A stretch of 64,000 nt of DNA from Nepenthes gracilis. Lineage: Eukaryota > Streptophyta > Magnoliopsida > Caryophyllales > Nepenthaceae. The translations under genes and the position numbers were made by a program. Location: NCBI GenBank assembly GCA_033239525.1, contig BSYO01000033.1, forward strand, positions 8,547,501 to 8,611,500, read 5' to 3'. The notes under the pieces were generated by a model. It did not search any database, was not told the DNA's origin, and saw only the letters and a program-made list of their open reading frames with translations. Positions 47,581 through 58,898 of the stretch are shown piece by piece. Numbering within the stretch: the stretch's first letter is position 1; each line of letters starts with the position of its first letter.

Positions 47581-47937
47581 AATGGGAAGAAGAATCAATA
47601 AGGAAGTGGTAATAATGGTGGAAATTATATTAATTATAATTATTGAAACGTTTATAATATTTATTATATTAATTACTTATACGTTTTGTTAAATTTATTA
47701 TTTATCATTTATAATATTATATTTATTACTAAAAACGTTATACGTTATATTATTATTATTATTATTAATTATTATATTTTCATATTATTATGATTATTTA
47801 TTTAATACAATTAATTACCTATTATTAATTACTAATTATTTAATAAATATTAACAATACTTATTAATATCAAAAACATATATTATTATTTATTATTATCA
47901 AATTTATTTAATCCGAGTCGAAATACCGGGTATTACA
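47581..47937 (-). repeat. H left LTR, clean part
   Basis: Nearly identical to 51170-51526, including GAAACGTTTATAATATTTAT and the end GGTATTACA. Confidence 0.9.
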
Positions 47938-47959
47938 ATCCTCCCCCTTAAAGAATTTC

Positions 47960-48936
47960 GTCCTCGAAATACTCACCTTATGCTCTATCTGGAGAATCTT
48001 GAACCATCGCATAAACACGACTTGAAACTTGTGATTTGTTGTTGTCTGTCCCGTTTTGATTTGGAATTCCGCCTTTGAGCACGACAATCTTTAGCAAAAT
48101 GACCAGGCTTTCCACAATTATAACATGACAGTGGTCCTCGTCCCGCGGCCGCATCTCAAGTGGGAACAAGTAGGAGCATTTGCGGTCTTCTCCGCAAACT
48201 GCAGTCCTCGCCACATGCCCAATCTTCTTACATACATAACATTGTCGACGCTCTTTGAATTCATCCGTCTTTTGTCGCTTGTTAGAATATTCCTGCTGTG
48301 ATTTGGATTCTTGTCTTGCAATCCACCACCTTGAGCCGATCTTGCAAAATTGGCTGAATTTGCTTCGCCTGTTTATTGCCTCGCTCAATCATCAACGCTT
48401 AAGCATCACCATATTCAACAAGATCAAATGGGATTAATTTGAATTGCATCTTTAAGACCGGCTTGAAATCGTTGTGCCTTCCGTTCCGTTAGATACGAGA
48501 TAAGGAGCGAAACGTGAGAGTGCTATAAATTGGGCCTCATAGATCATATCACCCGCACTAGGGAACTCTTTTGCCCTCTTTACGCATGAAGGAAAGTATT
48601 TATCAAAAACGTTGTTGAAAATCTTCCCAAGGCATCGACCGTAGTTCCAAGCTCCTTTTTAGCATTTTCCACCATTGATCCGCTTCTCCCACAAAACGAT
48701 GAATAGCCCGAACTTTATCATCGCATCGCATCGACCTCAAAAGCTTTCTCAAGTCGAGCCATCCATGCTTCAGCTAACATACCGTAATCCCGCAAATTCA
48801 GAACTCTTTGGTCCATAAAGTCCCGCATCAATCGACGTTCGTTTTCCCGAACACGAGGGCCATTACCGTAGTAGGGGAGTTGCCGCTCCGGACCCATAAC
48901 TTGAGCACTAAGAGCTTGATTAACTAAATGCGCCAT
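47960..48936 (-). pseudogene. Gag of gypsy element H
   Basis: On the minus strand: LRDYGMLAEAWMARLEKAFE near 48800-48740, a gypsy gag word. At 48125-48084 there is a perfect zinc knuckle CYNCGKPGHFAKDC (CX2CX4HX4C). A second Cys/His cluster (CYVCKKIGHVA) lies near 48240. Frames change between blocks. No protease or RT follows before the polypurine tract, so H depended on another element. Confidence 0.75.
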
Positions 48937-49204
48937 CTCGGAGTGCTCCGCGCACCTCGGCTATCTCAAAGATTGTTGCTAGGAGGAGGAGACCTTCCAA
49001 GATTAACACTATTTTGTTCGACATCCTGCAATAAAATAAAATCTTAAAATTTTAACTTACACTAAACATTTGACTCCCATGCCTAATTTAGAATACCCTA
49101 AAATATCCTAAATCCACAATTACTTAAGAATCCTAATACGCTTCAAATATTTATAATTCTTAAGTCCCCAAGTATCTGTATAGAATCAAACCTCTACGAT
49201 ACCA

Positions 49205-50222
49205 GGTCGAGCCCGAGTCACCCGAGCAATGAGAAACCCAAAATCATAAATGATCTCATAAATACATCACTAAATAATACATATTGATTTCTTTATTCTC
49301 ATATTAAATGTTCTAAATACAATAATTGCTTATAAAAATCTAAACTCGGGGAATAACCAACAATAAAACCTCGATCAATAAAATTAACTTTAATGCTTCC
49401 AAATACAAGCTTCTCATCCCAAGATAGTCTCTATTCTCAAATTCTTCAGCCACAACTGATTCCTTCTAATCATAACTTTTGGAGCCAATAAAACGCAAGG
49501 TGAGCATAAGGCCCAGCAAGTAAATAACCAAAGAAATAATGGAATACAATAACGCGTCTCGGAGCATAGTTACATAGACAATTATCCGAGATTTAACAAC
49601 ATGTCGTATCTACGACTCAAAGCCATATGACAACAAGACTCAAGGATACAAATTGGATTGAAGTAACAATCACGGCATAGGTTCCATCGAACCCATCACA
49701 AATGAGGTCCCAAATACAAGATATTACGAAAGTCTCCTTGACCTTATACATCCACGTGAACAAAACCACACACCCGACCCACGGCGGGTAACCTCAAGGT
49801 TCGGTGCTCGCAAGTTTGACAAGCGACCCCAAAATACTTGCCCCATGGAACATCAACATGTTATCCCATCGGGGTGCCTCGTGATCCTTGATCCGAGAAT
49901 ATTCACATCATTATCAAGTCAAAAACACCATGATATCTCACAATCTTGGATTATAATCATCCATCCAAACGACCTCAACCTCCTAATATGGATTCAAGAT
50001 TGGAAAAGTGCAGACCACTACACTAAGGTTTCGTAGCCTCCCATTCGACCCGATACCTTAGTGTTTCACGTTCTCCTCAACTTAGCCATAGAGTGCCAAT
50101 AATTATACGCACACCAACGAAGTTGACACAAAGAAACATTTACCGGAACTCATCAAAGAGATACGTAAATAATAAGCAGTCCCACTATTGTTATTCTTAC
50201 CCATGCACACAACATATACAAC

Positions 50223-50268
<46 letters not shown>

Positions 50269-51526
50269 ACCGCAATCCAAGCCAAACAAAGATACGCCAC
50301 ACACACCCTCACACACTGGCAGCAAACTCCGCCTACCTCAACAGAGCACAAAGCTCTTTCCCCAATTTCATTTATTTTTACCATTTTGTTGCATTAACGA
50401 AAGGAAGGATACAGAGAAGAATTTACTTTGCAAAAGGAACGTTTTACTTGCAAACGAGAGAGATGTTTTACTTGCAAACGAGAGAGATGTTTTACTTGCG
50501 TAACATGGAATAATACTTACCAGCCACACACATAACACCGTATTCACACACACAGCCGGCCACACCTCCCCCGGGTACTACACACGCACTACCGGTTCGG
50601 CCACGAAAACAGAGCAAGAGGCTCTGTTCTCTCTCATCCATTTCCCCAAATTAATTTATATAACTCATAATTTCAAGAGTGGAATAAAGATTAGCAAGAA
50701 GAACAGGAAAGCTAATTGCAAACGAGAGAGGAGTCTTTACTTGCACGATTTGAATAGAACGATTAGGGTTAATGGTGGCGAGGGATTAACGGCGGACGAG
50801 GGTTTGCGGTGACGGCACGTAAACTCGGCGACGCGGCGGCAATGGCAATGGCAATGGGCGTACGGTCGGCAACAACGGGCGGTTTGATCGCAGCAAGGGT
50901 TTGCGATGGTGGCTCCGGAACCGATTGACAACGGCGACACTTCCTCCGGCAACGACAACTACGGCTCCAGAAGACGACGACTCTGGAAACTTCAATTGCA
51001 GAGGCTCGGACGACCCACACCACTACTGCACGCCTCAATTTATAACCCTCCTCAACGGTATACTGATTAAATGAGGGCAAACGGAAACGCTAGAAAGGGA
51101 AACAAAAGAGAAAGAGAGAGAGAGAGACAGAGAGAGCGAGAGAAGCTGAGAGGGAGAGGCGAGAAATGGGAAGAAGAATCAATAAGGAAGTGGTAATAAT
51201 GGTGGAAATTATATTAATTATAATTATTGAAACGTTTATAATATTTATTATATTAATTACTTATACGTTTTGTTAAATTTATTATTTATCATTTATAATA
51301 TTATATTTATTACTAAAAAACGTTATACGTTATATTATTATTATTATTATTAATTATTATATTTTCATATTATTATGATTATTTATTTAATACAATTAAT
51401 TACCTATTATTAATTACTAATTATTTAATAAATATTAACAATACTTATTAATATCAAAAACATATATTATTATTTATTATTATCAAATTTATTTAATAAT
51501 TCGAGTCGAAATACCGGGGTATTACA
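49205..51526 (-). repeat. H right LTR (5' LTR), 2.3 kb
   Basis: Follows the primer site and ends GGTATTACA. Contains CA/TA microsatellite (50224-50268), a GC-rich block (50770-51060) and a CT-rich tract. Open frames here come from base composition and have no domain. Confidence 0.85.
50224..50268. repeat. CA/TA microsatellite
   Basis: About 14 CA units followed by TA units, inside the H right LTR. Confidence 0.95.
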
Positions 51527-51960
51527 CATAGTTTGTGAAAGACATGACCGCATAGAGAAATCACTTGGAGGTCTCCTTGTATTGGCTTTAAGTACTTGTA
51601 GCAGATGGAGCATAGAGTCTTCACGTACATGTTACCGCCGACCATTCCACGTTGCTGTTTTTGCAAAGCACATATGTATTTAGCAGTGAAATCTTTACTA
51701 TGAGCTTTGAAACTCCATGTTTTTGCAGGATCATCTAAAAAACATGCACACTTGGCATCCCATCCTGTATCCTCGCCCACAATACCAACTTCATGAGGGT
51801 TCAAATGTTCTCTGGTAGAAGCAGCCAACTTCTTTTTCAATTTCTCAATCTCTGGCTCCAAGTTAACTTTGAAAGTGCAGTTGTGCGGTAGCAAGAAAGT
51901 AGCAAGGACCAGCTTGTCACTTGCGCAATTGTTCCATATCTTTGTGGAATTCTTCCCTCT
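51527..51960 (-). pseudogene. Captured TRAIP-like RING ligase, first RING half and upstream
   Basis: The minus strand reads MYVKTLCSICYKYLKPIQGD, then LQVISLCGHVFHKLC, and stops where H is inserted. CxxC and CxHxxHxxC-type spacing fits the first half of a C3HC4/RING-H2 domain, close to plant TRAIP (CSICYEDLKPIVEDLQAI, CGHVFHELC). The second half (QWFEYC...CLVCKQICSPKN) appears on the other side of H and inside the mosaic. Upstream (about 51.6-51.95 kb) is an open stretch with EPEIEKLKKKLAASTREHLN that I do not recognise. Confidence 0.75.
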
Positions 51961-51999
51961 CATGGCCCAGTTGCTGAATGAGAGCAATTGAGAACTCTC

Positions 52000-52404
52000 T
52001 CCCTGTTGTAATTTCCACCATAACACCCTAACTTGATCCAAGACCAGCCACACACCTAACTCTTGCTGGAGCTTCACAAGGATACTGATGCAGCAATTGA
52101 TAAATTGCAATTCTAAGGTCCAAGGTGAGGAAAACTTCTGAAAAAGAACATCAGTTTCACAAGTAGCCATCATATAATTAACAAGATCTAATATAAATAA
52201 CTCCCTCAAATGCCTAAGCATAGTAGTACCGGAAAGATTCACAGCCACTTTCTGCTCAACTTCGAGCATGATACCAGATTGACTTTGTTCGGGGAATGCC
52301 AAGCCAGTGCCAATCCCAACTCCAATGGATAAGAATGCAAACATGGGAAGTATTCTCTCGACACTCACTTCAAATAAACTTGGCAAAGCAGAAGTGTAAG
52401 CCAA
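52000..52404 (-). other. Segment shared with element A (B copy)
   Basis: Continuous with the RING fragment in a 303-codon open frame (52404-51493, running into the H LTR). It contains LRELFILDLVNYMMATCETD, FSSPWTLELQFINC and LQQELGVWLVLDQ, parallel to 41430-41690 on the plus strand in A. Function unknown. Confidence 0.7.
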
Positions 52405-52422
52405 TCCATATAAAAAAATGGT

Positions 52423-52788
52423 CTAGCAATGAGCTCGATATATTTCATACCCTCTCTCCATAACGATCCCATGTGTATTGGCTACTATAATTGCTGGATC
52501 ACCTTCAATGCAAGGAGAGGGCTGAGATTGGACCATAGTCCTTAGCCAATTGCACGGCAATGAAGATGGCATCCATTCCCTAACTGTGTCCACCACAAAA
52601 TGTCCCCAGGGGTCGTGCCCATCAAAAATCCCACGGAACATCATGTCTGGGTGCCATTTGATTTCCTTTAAAACAATGCAACAATCTTGGTTTACACCTT
52701 TATTGCCTGAAGCCCTTAAGATCAATTCATTCCTCATTGCTTCTGTGGCCATAGCTTCTATAACTTCTCCACCACCATCACCCATCAT
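52423..52788 (-). pseudogene. Captured protein phosphatase 2C fragment
   Basis: Minus strand: GNKGVNQDCCIV, then MMFRGIFDGHDPWGHFV, DTVREWMPSSLPCNW. Plant PP2Cs have GxKGVNQDxxxVWEEFG...FCGIFDGHGPWGH...VRESMPSSLLCNW. The metal-binding Asp of DGHG is kept but the Gly is Asp here (DGHD). Only the N-terminal part of the catalytic domain is present, about 70 residues, and the rest of the phosphatase is missing. It lies in element B in the pol position. Confidence 0.85.
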
Positions 52789-52859
52789 GGAAAAAAATTA
52801 GGAGGCCCAAGTTGAAACACAATTACTGGAAACCGCGGTGAATAAGAGGTGAGGATAAT

Positions 52860-53770
52860 TTACTCAGCTGGCTTCTACTTTTTCTTCCACCCAGTCTACC
52901 ATGCCAGGAGCGTCCGGTATCACCACAGGCTTCAACAATAGGAGCTCACGGCTCGGTGGTCTCACCAAGGAGTGTTCGGGTAGCTTGGTCAGCAGCCGGC
53001 AGTGGGAAGTTGAACATCCATCACCTTCGATTTTGTTAATTAGAGATGCAACAGAAGTAATTATTTGGACATTGGTTAAGGTCTGTGGTAGTAAGGGTTG
53101 AATCTGAGCAGTTTGGGGTAAATGTTCGGAGGTAAGAGCCATGAACTATGAGAGAGTTGGAAAAACAGGGAGAATTGAGGATGGCAAAATCTTTCATTTG
53201 ATTTGACTTAGGGGTTGAAAGGTTTCAGTGAGGGCTTTCTGGGCTGGTGCCATGGTGGAGGTAGAACTGGTAATGGCAGTTTGAAAAAAATTGTCAGAAG
53301 TGGAAGCTGTGAACAATGACGAAGTCAAAGACCAAGAGGAATTTACAGTCGGTAAGGGTAGTTGATCGATGTGGGTAGTGCGGGAGTGCCGAATTTGTTC
53401 TGTGATGGTGAAAACAGAAATGACGATTTAAGGTATATGTGGTTGTACGGAACTAGTGAAGGAAGGGATCACAGGTTGGGAAAAGTGAAGATGTGGAGCA
53501 ATTGGAACTTGAAGATGAGAAGTAATAGTAGATGAAACTACAGAAGGTGGGAAGGTCATTGATCGGTTAAGGTGGTGCTTGATTCTATGGAGCGATTGGC
53601 TGATTTCAGTGATGGACGGCCGGATTTGTGCTGTGATTGAAGCCCTGGTGGACGAGTTGGCGACAAATCGGTCGGTAGCCTGCCGCAAGTCCTTCATTGC
53701 GTTGGCAAGCTTGGCCATGGCTGCTTCGAGTTAGTCGAGTGCTCGTTCTTCGATCTCCTATACTTTTGTC
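52860..53770 (-). pseudogene. 5' reading frame of element B (gag position)
   Basis: Starts MAKLANAMKDLRQATDRFVA near 53718 after the leader. It continues through a Ser/Pro/Thr-rich stretch (IAPHLHFSQPVIPSF) to VDWVEEKVEAS near 52870. Parallel to 39990-41025 in element A. Stops interrupt it. I recognise no standard gag domain. Confidence 0.65.
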
Positions 53771-53787
53771 TCAATGAAAGCACCATT

Positions 53788-54187
53788 TGATATGTGCTCC
53801 ATGGCCGTATCGTGCTTTGGCGCTGGCAAGAAGGTGAGAGGAATGAGGAGAGGGGAGTTCTGGCAGAGGAGATAAGGTAAATGAGGGGAAAATAGGGAGC
53901 ACGAGAGCAAGAGAGCTCGAGAGAAATCGAGAGAGAGAGAGCGAGGTAAGGAAAAGAACCGAGAGAGAGAGAGAACAGAGAGGAGAGCAGAAATAAACAA
54001 AGCAACGTAATTCCTTCTTGCCTTTCACTGTAGCATTCCAGTACAAATAGTGGGAAATCAACTGAACAGAAATTAATCCACAAAGCTCCAATAAAATAAC
54101 AACTAACAACCCATTACTTTAACTAATTACCTAATAACAAACTAATTATTATTTAATTGAGGGTATACTGAATTTAGGCACGTAACA
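53788..54187 (-). repeat. Element B 5' LTR (right)
   Basis: 400 bp. Minus strand start TGTTACGTGCC, end CACATATCA. Pairs with 45450-45861. Confidence 0.88.
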
Positions 54188-55150
54188 CTATGATTCAAGG
54201 GAGCAGACATTGGAGAAACTATATTCAGATTGAGATGTAAGCACTACAAATTCATACTTATTCCCTTTGGTTGATGAATGCACTCATGGCATTTATGGAT
54301 ATGATGTACCAAGTCTTCAAACTATTTTTGGTTTAGTTTGCAAAGGTTTTCATCAATGATATGCTAATGTAGTGAAAGGATACTGCAGAGCACTAGGTGC
54401 ACCTATGGATGGTTTTGGAAAAGTTAAGAGAAGCCAAACTATATGGAAAGTTCAAGAAATATGGATTCTTGATGGAGGCGGTGGCATTTAATGGCCACAT
54501 CATTTCTACAGTAGAGATATTTGTGAACCCAACAAAGATTCAAGTAGTTAGAGATTAGGTGAGGTCAACAGCACCAACTGAGGTGCAGAGCTTCTTTAGA
54601 TTCCAAGTTGTTACCAAAGATTTGTTGAATGATATTTAGACATTTCTGTATCGTTGACAAAATTAACATAAAATGATTCCAAGTTCATTTGGACGGCGCA
54701 AGGCAAGTTTTTAAGAGCTGCAGTAGAGATGGACTTTGATGCTTGTCTTGGTCATTTCTAAAAGGTCCGATGGACACAATGTATATTGTGATACATCTTT
54801 GAAGGGCTTGGGATTATGTTTTGATGCTATATAGGAAGGTCATGGCATATAGATGCAGGTAGCTAAAGATTTATAAGACTTGATACTCGAGTCGTGACAT
54901 CAAGTTGGCAGCCATTGTTTTCACTTTGAAGATTTGGCATCACTATTTCTATGGTAAGATGTCTATAATCTATATTAGTAATAAAAGTTTAAAGTATTTG
55001 TTTTTTGAGGAGTTCAACATAAGAAGTGGAGATGGTTGGATTTATTGGAGGACTATGATTATGATCAATAATATAAACCGAGGTGACATAACTATTTGGC
55101 ATCATTATCACTGTTAAATAAATCAGATTGGAGCCATCTTGGCCAAGGTG
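54188..55150 (+). pseudogene. Element C, right part (RT and RNase H)
   Basis: Plus strand, directly continuing the RT cut at 45449. Residues include KFILIPFG, then FVKVFINDMLM-like and EAKLYGKFKKYGFLMEAVAF-like words. An RNase H block follows near 54780-55010 (YCDTSLKGLG, then KLAAIVFTLKIWHHYFYGK and NKSLKYLFF). The order matches gypsy pol. It is degenerate and ends without integrase or LTR. Confidence 0.8.
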
Positions 55151-55452
55151 GCAACCACCTGTGGTTTAAGGACCTGGGCATTGATAACCTAATCCACTAG
55201 TTGCACCACATAACATAGGGCTTCTCGAACCTCCTCTGTCTCCCTAGCATTGGTGTCATCAGAAGTATCAAACAATCATTTAGCATTAACACTGTCGTTC
55301 CAAAATCTTGCAAAAATGAAATCACTTTGAACTTCCACGTATTCCAAGTCTTACATTTATCATTTAGACGGAGGATATCTCAACTTTTCAAAACCTTAAG
55401 TTATTTAGTGGATCCTGATGGGTATTGATACTCAGGACCCAGTTGGAAGGCC
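55151..55452. other. Unassigned stretch before D2
   Basis: No domain recognised on either strand. Probably older retroelement sequence into which D2 inserted. Confidence 0.3.
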
Positions 55453-56527
55453 CAAAAGAGGACTTTTTATCCCAAATTATACAATAATATTTTGATCCCG
55501 TAATAAATTAGCGGAAGTAGTATAAATCAAATATTTAATACACGTAAAGAATATTTATATCTAAATGTTACGAGTAATATAAGTATAAAAATAAAATAAT
55601 AGTAATAATAGAAAAGATAATTTTTTTGGTGACGAAGGAAAAAGACGATACTCATGGTAAATGAGAAAAACCCTCCGAGTTTCAACGACCAGGGAAGAAA
55701 TGCAGTATGAAAATCAACTTACAGATTGGGTAATAACGACGAGCTAACCTAGTCGACTTAGTCTCGTCTTATTATTTCTACCAAGGAACTCCTTAGATTT
55801 GCCTATGGTAACGGAATTGGACATCTTCTGGTCTTTACGTCAATCTTCCATCTCGTGCCATTTGAATTGCCAAACACAACTGGATCCCTTTCTTCAACGT
55901 ACTGATGTCACCAACAAAGATAGAAGGGTAGAGGTGATGGATTGATAAAGATAAAGTGGTGAGAAAACCGCTAGTACATGAAACACAATGATGAAATATC
56001 CGTTTTCTCAATTTGGAGCAAGATTAAAGAGTGGTAAATGATTTTCTCTCAAGTGGGACGGCTCCAAATGTATCAATCAAGTTAGGGCAACTGAAAAAAG
56101 GAGAATATTTACAGAGGGCTCGAAAAAATTGGTTTAAAAATTTGCTCATTGCAGCGGCGCTCGAGCCGAGCAAACGGTGAGTGCATCGAGGGTTTCATGA
56201 GAAACCCTATGTGCGCTCAAGCGGGACAAAGGCGAGCAACAAGTGGGGGGCTTCTAGATTTTGTTCTTGAGCTCGTGGCGAGTTCAAGGCAAGTGCAGAG
56301 CTTTGAAATTTTGGGCTCGAGCGGGTGGAGAGCTCACGACGAGTACAGGGTTTCGGGATTTCAGACTCGAGTAGGTGGAGAGCTCACGTCAGGTATGCTA
56401 TTCTTGAAAGTCAGAACGGATAGTTATGAAAATATATTGATGCAGCACTTCGACGAAACACAATCTGATATCGACACAAGATTACATATGGTCACGGAAT
56501 ATGCCAATCATAAAAATTACCCTAACA
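55453..56527 (-). repeat. D2 left LTR (3' LTR)
   Basis: Same family as the D1 LTR. GC-rich tandem units near 56150-56400 (GGGCTCGAGCGGGTGGAGAG). Confidence 0.85.
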
Positions 56528-57039
56528 ATCTCCCCCTTTGCTAATTTCATAACAAAACACATCAAGTAAAAAAATATAAATGAAGTATGGGTTCAGATAC
56601 CAACGAGATAGAACCTGTATACATAAAAATCTACATCTAGTAAGAAATAAAAATAATACAAATAAACATAAAAATCTACACTAGCATTGCTTGTGATGTC
56701 GTGTCGATACTACAACTGTGGTGCCTGATCAAATATGATTAGTACAAACAGGCATAATACAATATGATATACTATGGCGGTAGCAATAAATAAGGAAGAA
56801 AACACGTAGCAACAAATTGAATGAAGATAAGGTAGTAACAAAAAAAATAAAAGAAGAACTCCCCCTCACAAAAATAACAATATCTTCCCCTCATAAAAAT
56901 AACAATATCTCCCCCTAATAAAAATAACAAACATGGTCTCCCCCTTTGAAAAAATAATTTCTTTAACTCCCCCTAAATAGGAGCAATCTCCATGAAGAAT
57001 AGAAATCTACTCCCCTTTTTGTCATCAATGGTTAAAGGG

Positions 57040-58800
57040 TAATGGAGCTCGCTCTTCTTGATCTACATTTTCTTACCACATTTTATCATTTTGATTAAAT
57101 GTTTCACTTGATCTTTTAGAAGGTGAATATGATTGACAAGATTTTCTATCGTTACATTTTGCTGAAAATTATTTCAAAAAGATGTTACAGGGCAATAGGG
57201 ACGAATATGGCCAATAATGTCGCACCCATGGCAAGTAGGTGTAAATTTGGTGAGTTTGTTCATAACTTTTTGGTTATATGGATTAAATAAATGATTTGAG
57301 CCAAATCTTTTCTTTACATGTTGAGGCATCGATTGAGAAATGTTAAATGTGTTCATATTATTGTGTGGAATTTTCATGGTGGGAACAAAGAAAGTCTTAA
57401 GTTGCGGACCGTGTTAGGAAATTTTCTCAACATATTCCAAACCATTTTTATTTTCGACACCTTTTCCAAGCCCCAATATGCGATCAAATTTTTGGGTTCC
57501 ATTTGAAAATTTTTTCATATCATTTTTAGTGTTTTCAAGCTCCACTTTAAGGGATTTAATTTTTGTGATTAAGAAGTTGTGTTCCATTTCTAGTTCATGA
57601 TGTACAAAAGTAGCGCTCTTTAATTTGGTTATAATTTCTACCTTTTCTTTTTCCAAATCTATGAGCTTATTGTTTAATGTTTTATTTATTTTATTTACTT
57701 TTAAGTATTCCCTAAACAGTTTATCATATGTTTCTTGAAACCCAACAAATTTAGCTTCTGACTCATCTTTAGAGTCATCAGATTAATTAAAATTTTCTAC
57801 TAGATATTCATCATTGCCATACAATGAGATTATAAAAGCCATATATTTGGCTTGACCTTCATCAGTACATATTTCACCATCATCTTTTTTTTCATCACTT
57901 AATATTGTATTCGTTTTTAAGGCGTGACCTTATTGACGCTTTAAAATTTGGACATTCAGCTTGATAATGGCTAAAACCTTTACACTCGTAGTATTGAACT
58001 CATTGGATATTTTTCAATTTGAAGTCCTTAATTTCCCATCGCTCTACCTTGTTAGGTTTAAGAAATCTTTTTAAATTTTCACTTTGTGTGTCAGATGAAA
58101 ATTTATGTTTCTTCAAGAATTTTTAAAATTTTGAACAAATAAGGTAAAATCTTCATCGCTAGTCAATTCTTCGTCGGAGTCACAATCTCTCTCTTCCCTA
58201 ATGAATTTTAGAGTAATCGATTTATTTTTTCTTGACTGTGGAAGTGTGTGCTCATAAGTTTAGAGGGATCCTATAAGTTCTTCGATTTTTATTTTATTAA
58301 GGTCTTTATTTTCTTTGATAGCGGTGACCTTAGGTCTAAATTGTTCAGGGAGTAATCTAAAAACTTTTCTAACAATTTAATTTTCAGGAATCCGTTCTCC
58401 TAAATTAAACGTGAAATTCATAATATCATTTAACTGAGTATAGAATTTATCAAAAGTTTCATCATCTTTAATACAAATTTCTTCAAATCTAATAGTTAGT
58501 ATTTACAATTTTGAGTTTTTTATAAGTTTGGTTCCTTCATGAGTGATTTTAAGTATATCCCATGCATCTTTTGTAATCTCACATATAGATATGCGTTTAA
58601 ACTATTTGGGAGATATTACCATAAAAATAGCATGTAATCTCTTATTATTCAAATTACAAGTATCAAGTTCTTCTTTTGACCACAAAGACAGAACTTTTGG
58701 TTTATTACCACTTTTGGGTGGAGTCTACCCAATTTGGGTATTAACCCATACGCGCTCATCCATCAATTTAAGGAAGGTTCTCATCCGAATCTTCCAATAG
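57040..58800 (-). pseudogene. Copia-type gag of D2, zinc knuckle intact
   Basis: Minus strand: a UBN2-like region near 58.75-58.3 kb. A coiled coil follows (VEIITKLKSATFVHHELEME, then SLKVELENTKNDMKKF, KFDRILGLGKGVENKNGLEY). Last is the zinc knuckle CHGCDIIGHIRPYC near 57225-57180, a perfect CX2CX4HX4C. This matches gag of SIRE-like copia elements. The frame is broken between the domains. Confidence 0.75.
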
Positions 58801-58898
58801 TCATAGTTGCTCCATCAAAGAAGGGATGTATAGAGAGCGATCCATTCGTATACATCTAGATTGGGGGTCGCAAATCAGGGAAAGTCTTTGATACAAAT

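Larger units (their letters stand above)
46572..51526 (-). mobile_element. Gag-only Ty3-gypsy element H, inserted in element B
   Basis: The minus strand shows TTTCGAGGACGAAATTC, the polypurine tract AAGGGGGAGGAT and LTR start TGTAATACCCGG at 47937. The other LTR starts at 51526. A primer site TGGTATCGTAGAGG lies at 49204, near the tRNA-Met type. The interior is only 1.27 kb and has gag with a zinc knuckle. Flanking GATAG and CATAG are a likely TSD. The right LTR is 2.3 kb. The left one is 1.37 kb because much of it is replaced by an interleaved sequence (see 46572-47580). Confidence 0.85.
45450..54187 (-). mobile_element. Non-autonomous LTR retrotransposon B carrying PP2C and RING-ligase fragments
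   Basis: LTRs at 45450-45861 and 53788-54187, read on the minus strand. Flanking 5-mers TTATG and CTATG differ at one base and mark the target site in element C's RT. The leader (AATGGTGCTTTCATTGAG), the first reading frame (MAKLANAMKDLRQA), the segment at 52.0-52.3 kb and the 3' end (AACATTGAGGGCAAG) match element A. The cargo differs from A: a protein phosphatase 2C fragment and a TRAIP-like RING ligase fragment. Gypsy element H is inserted in the RING fragment, so about 5 kb of the span is H. Confidence 0.88.

Noticed and set aside
50188..50397. Open frame with many Thr-His codons
   Set aside because: Produced by the CA/TA microsatellite.
50737..51080. Open frames of 69-103 codons rich in Arg, Ser and Pro
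   Set aside because: They fall in the GC-rich part of the H LTR, overlap in several frames and have no domain.
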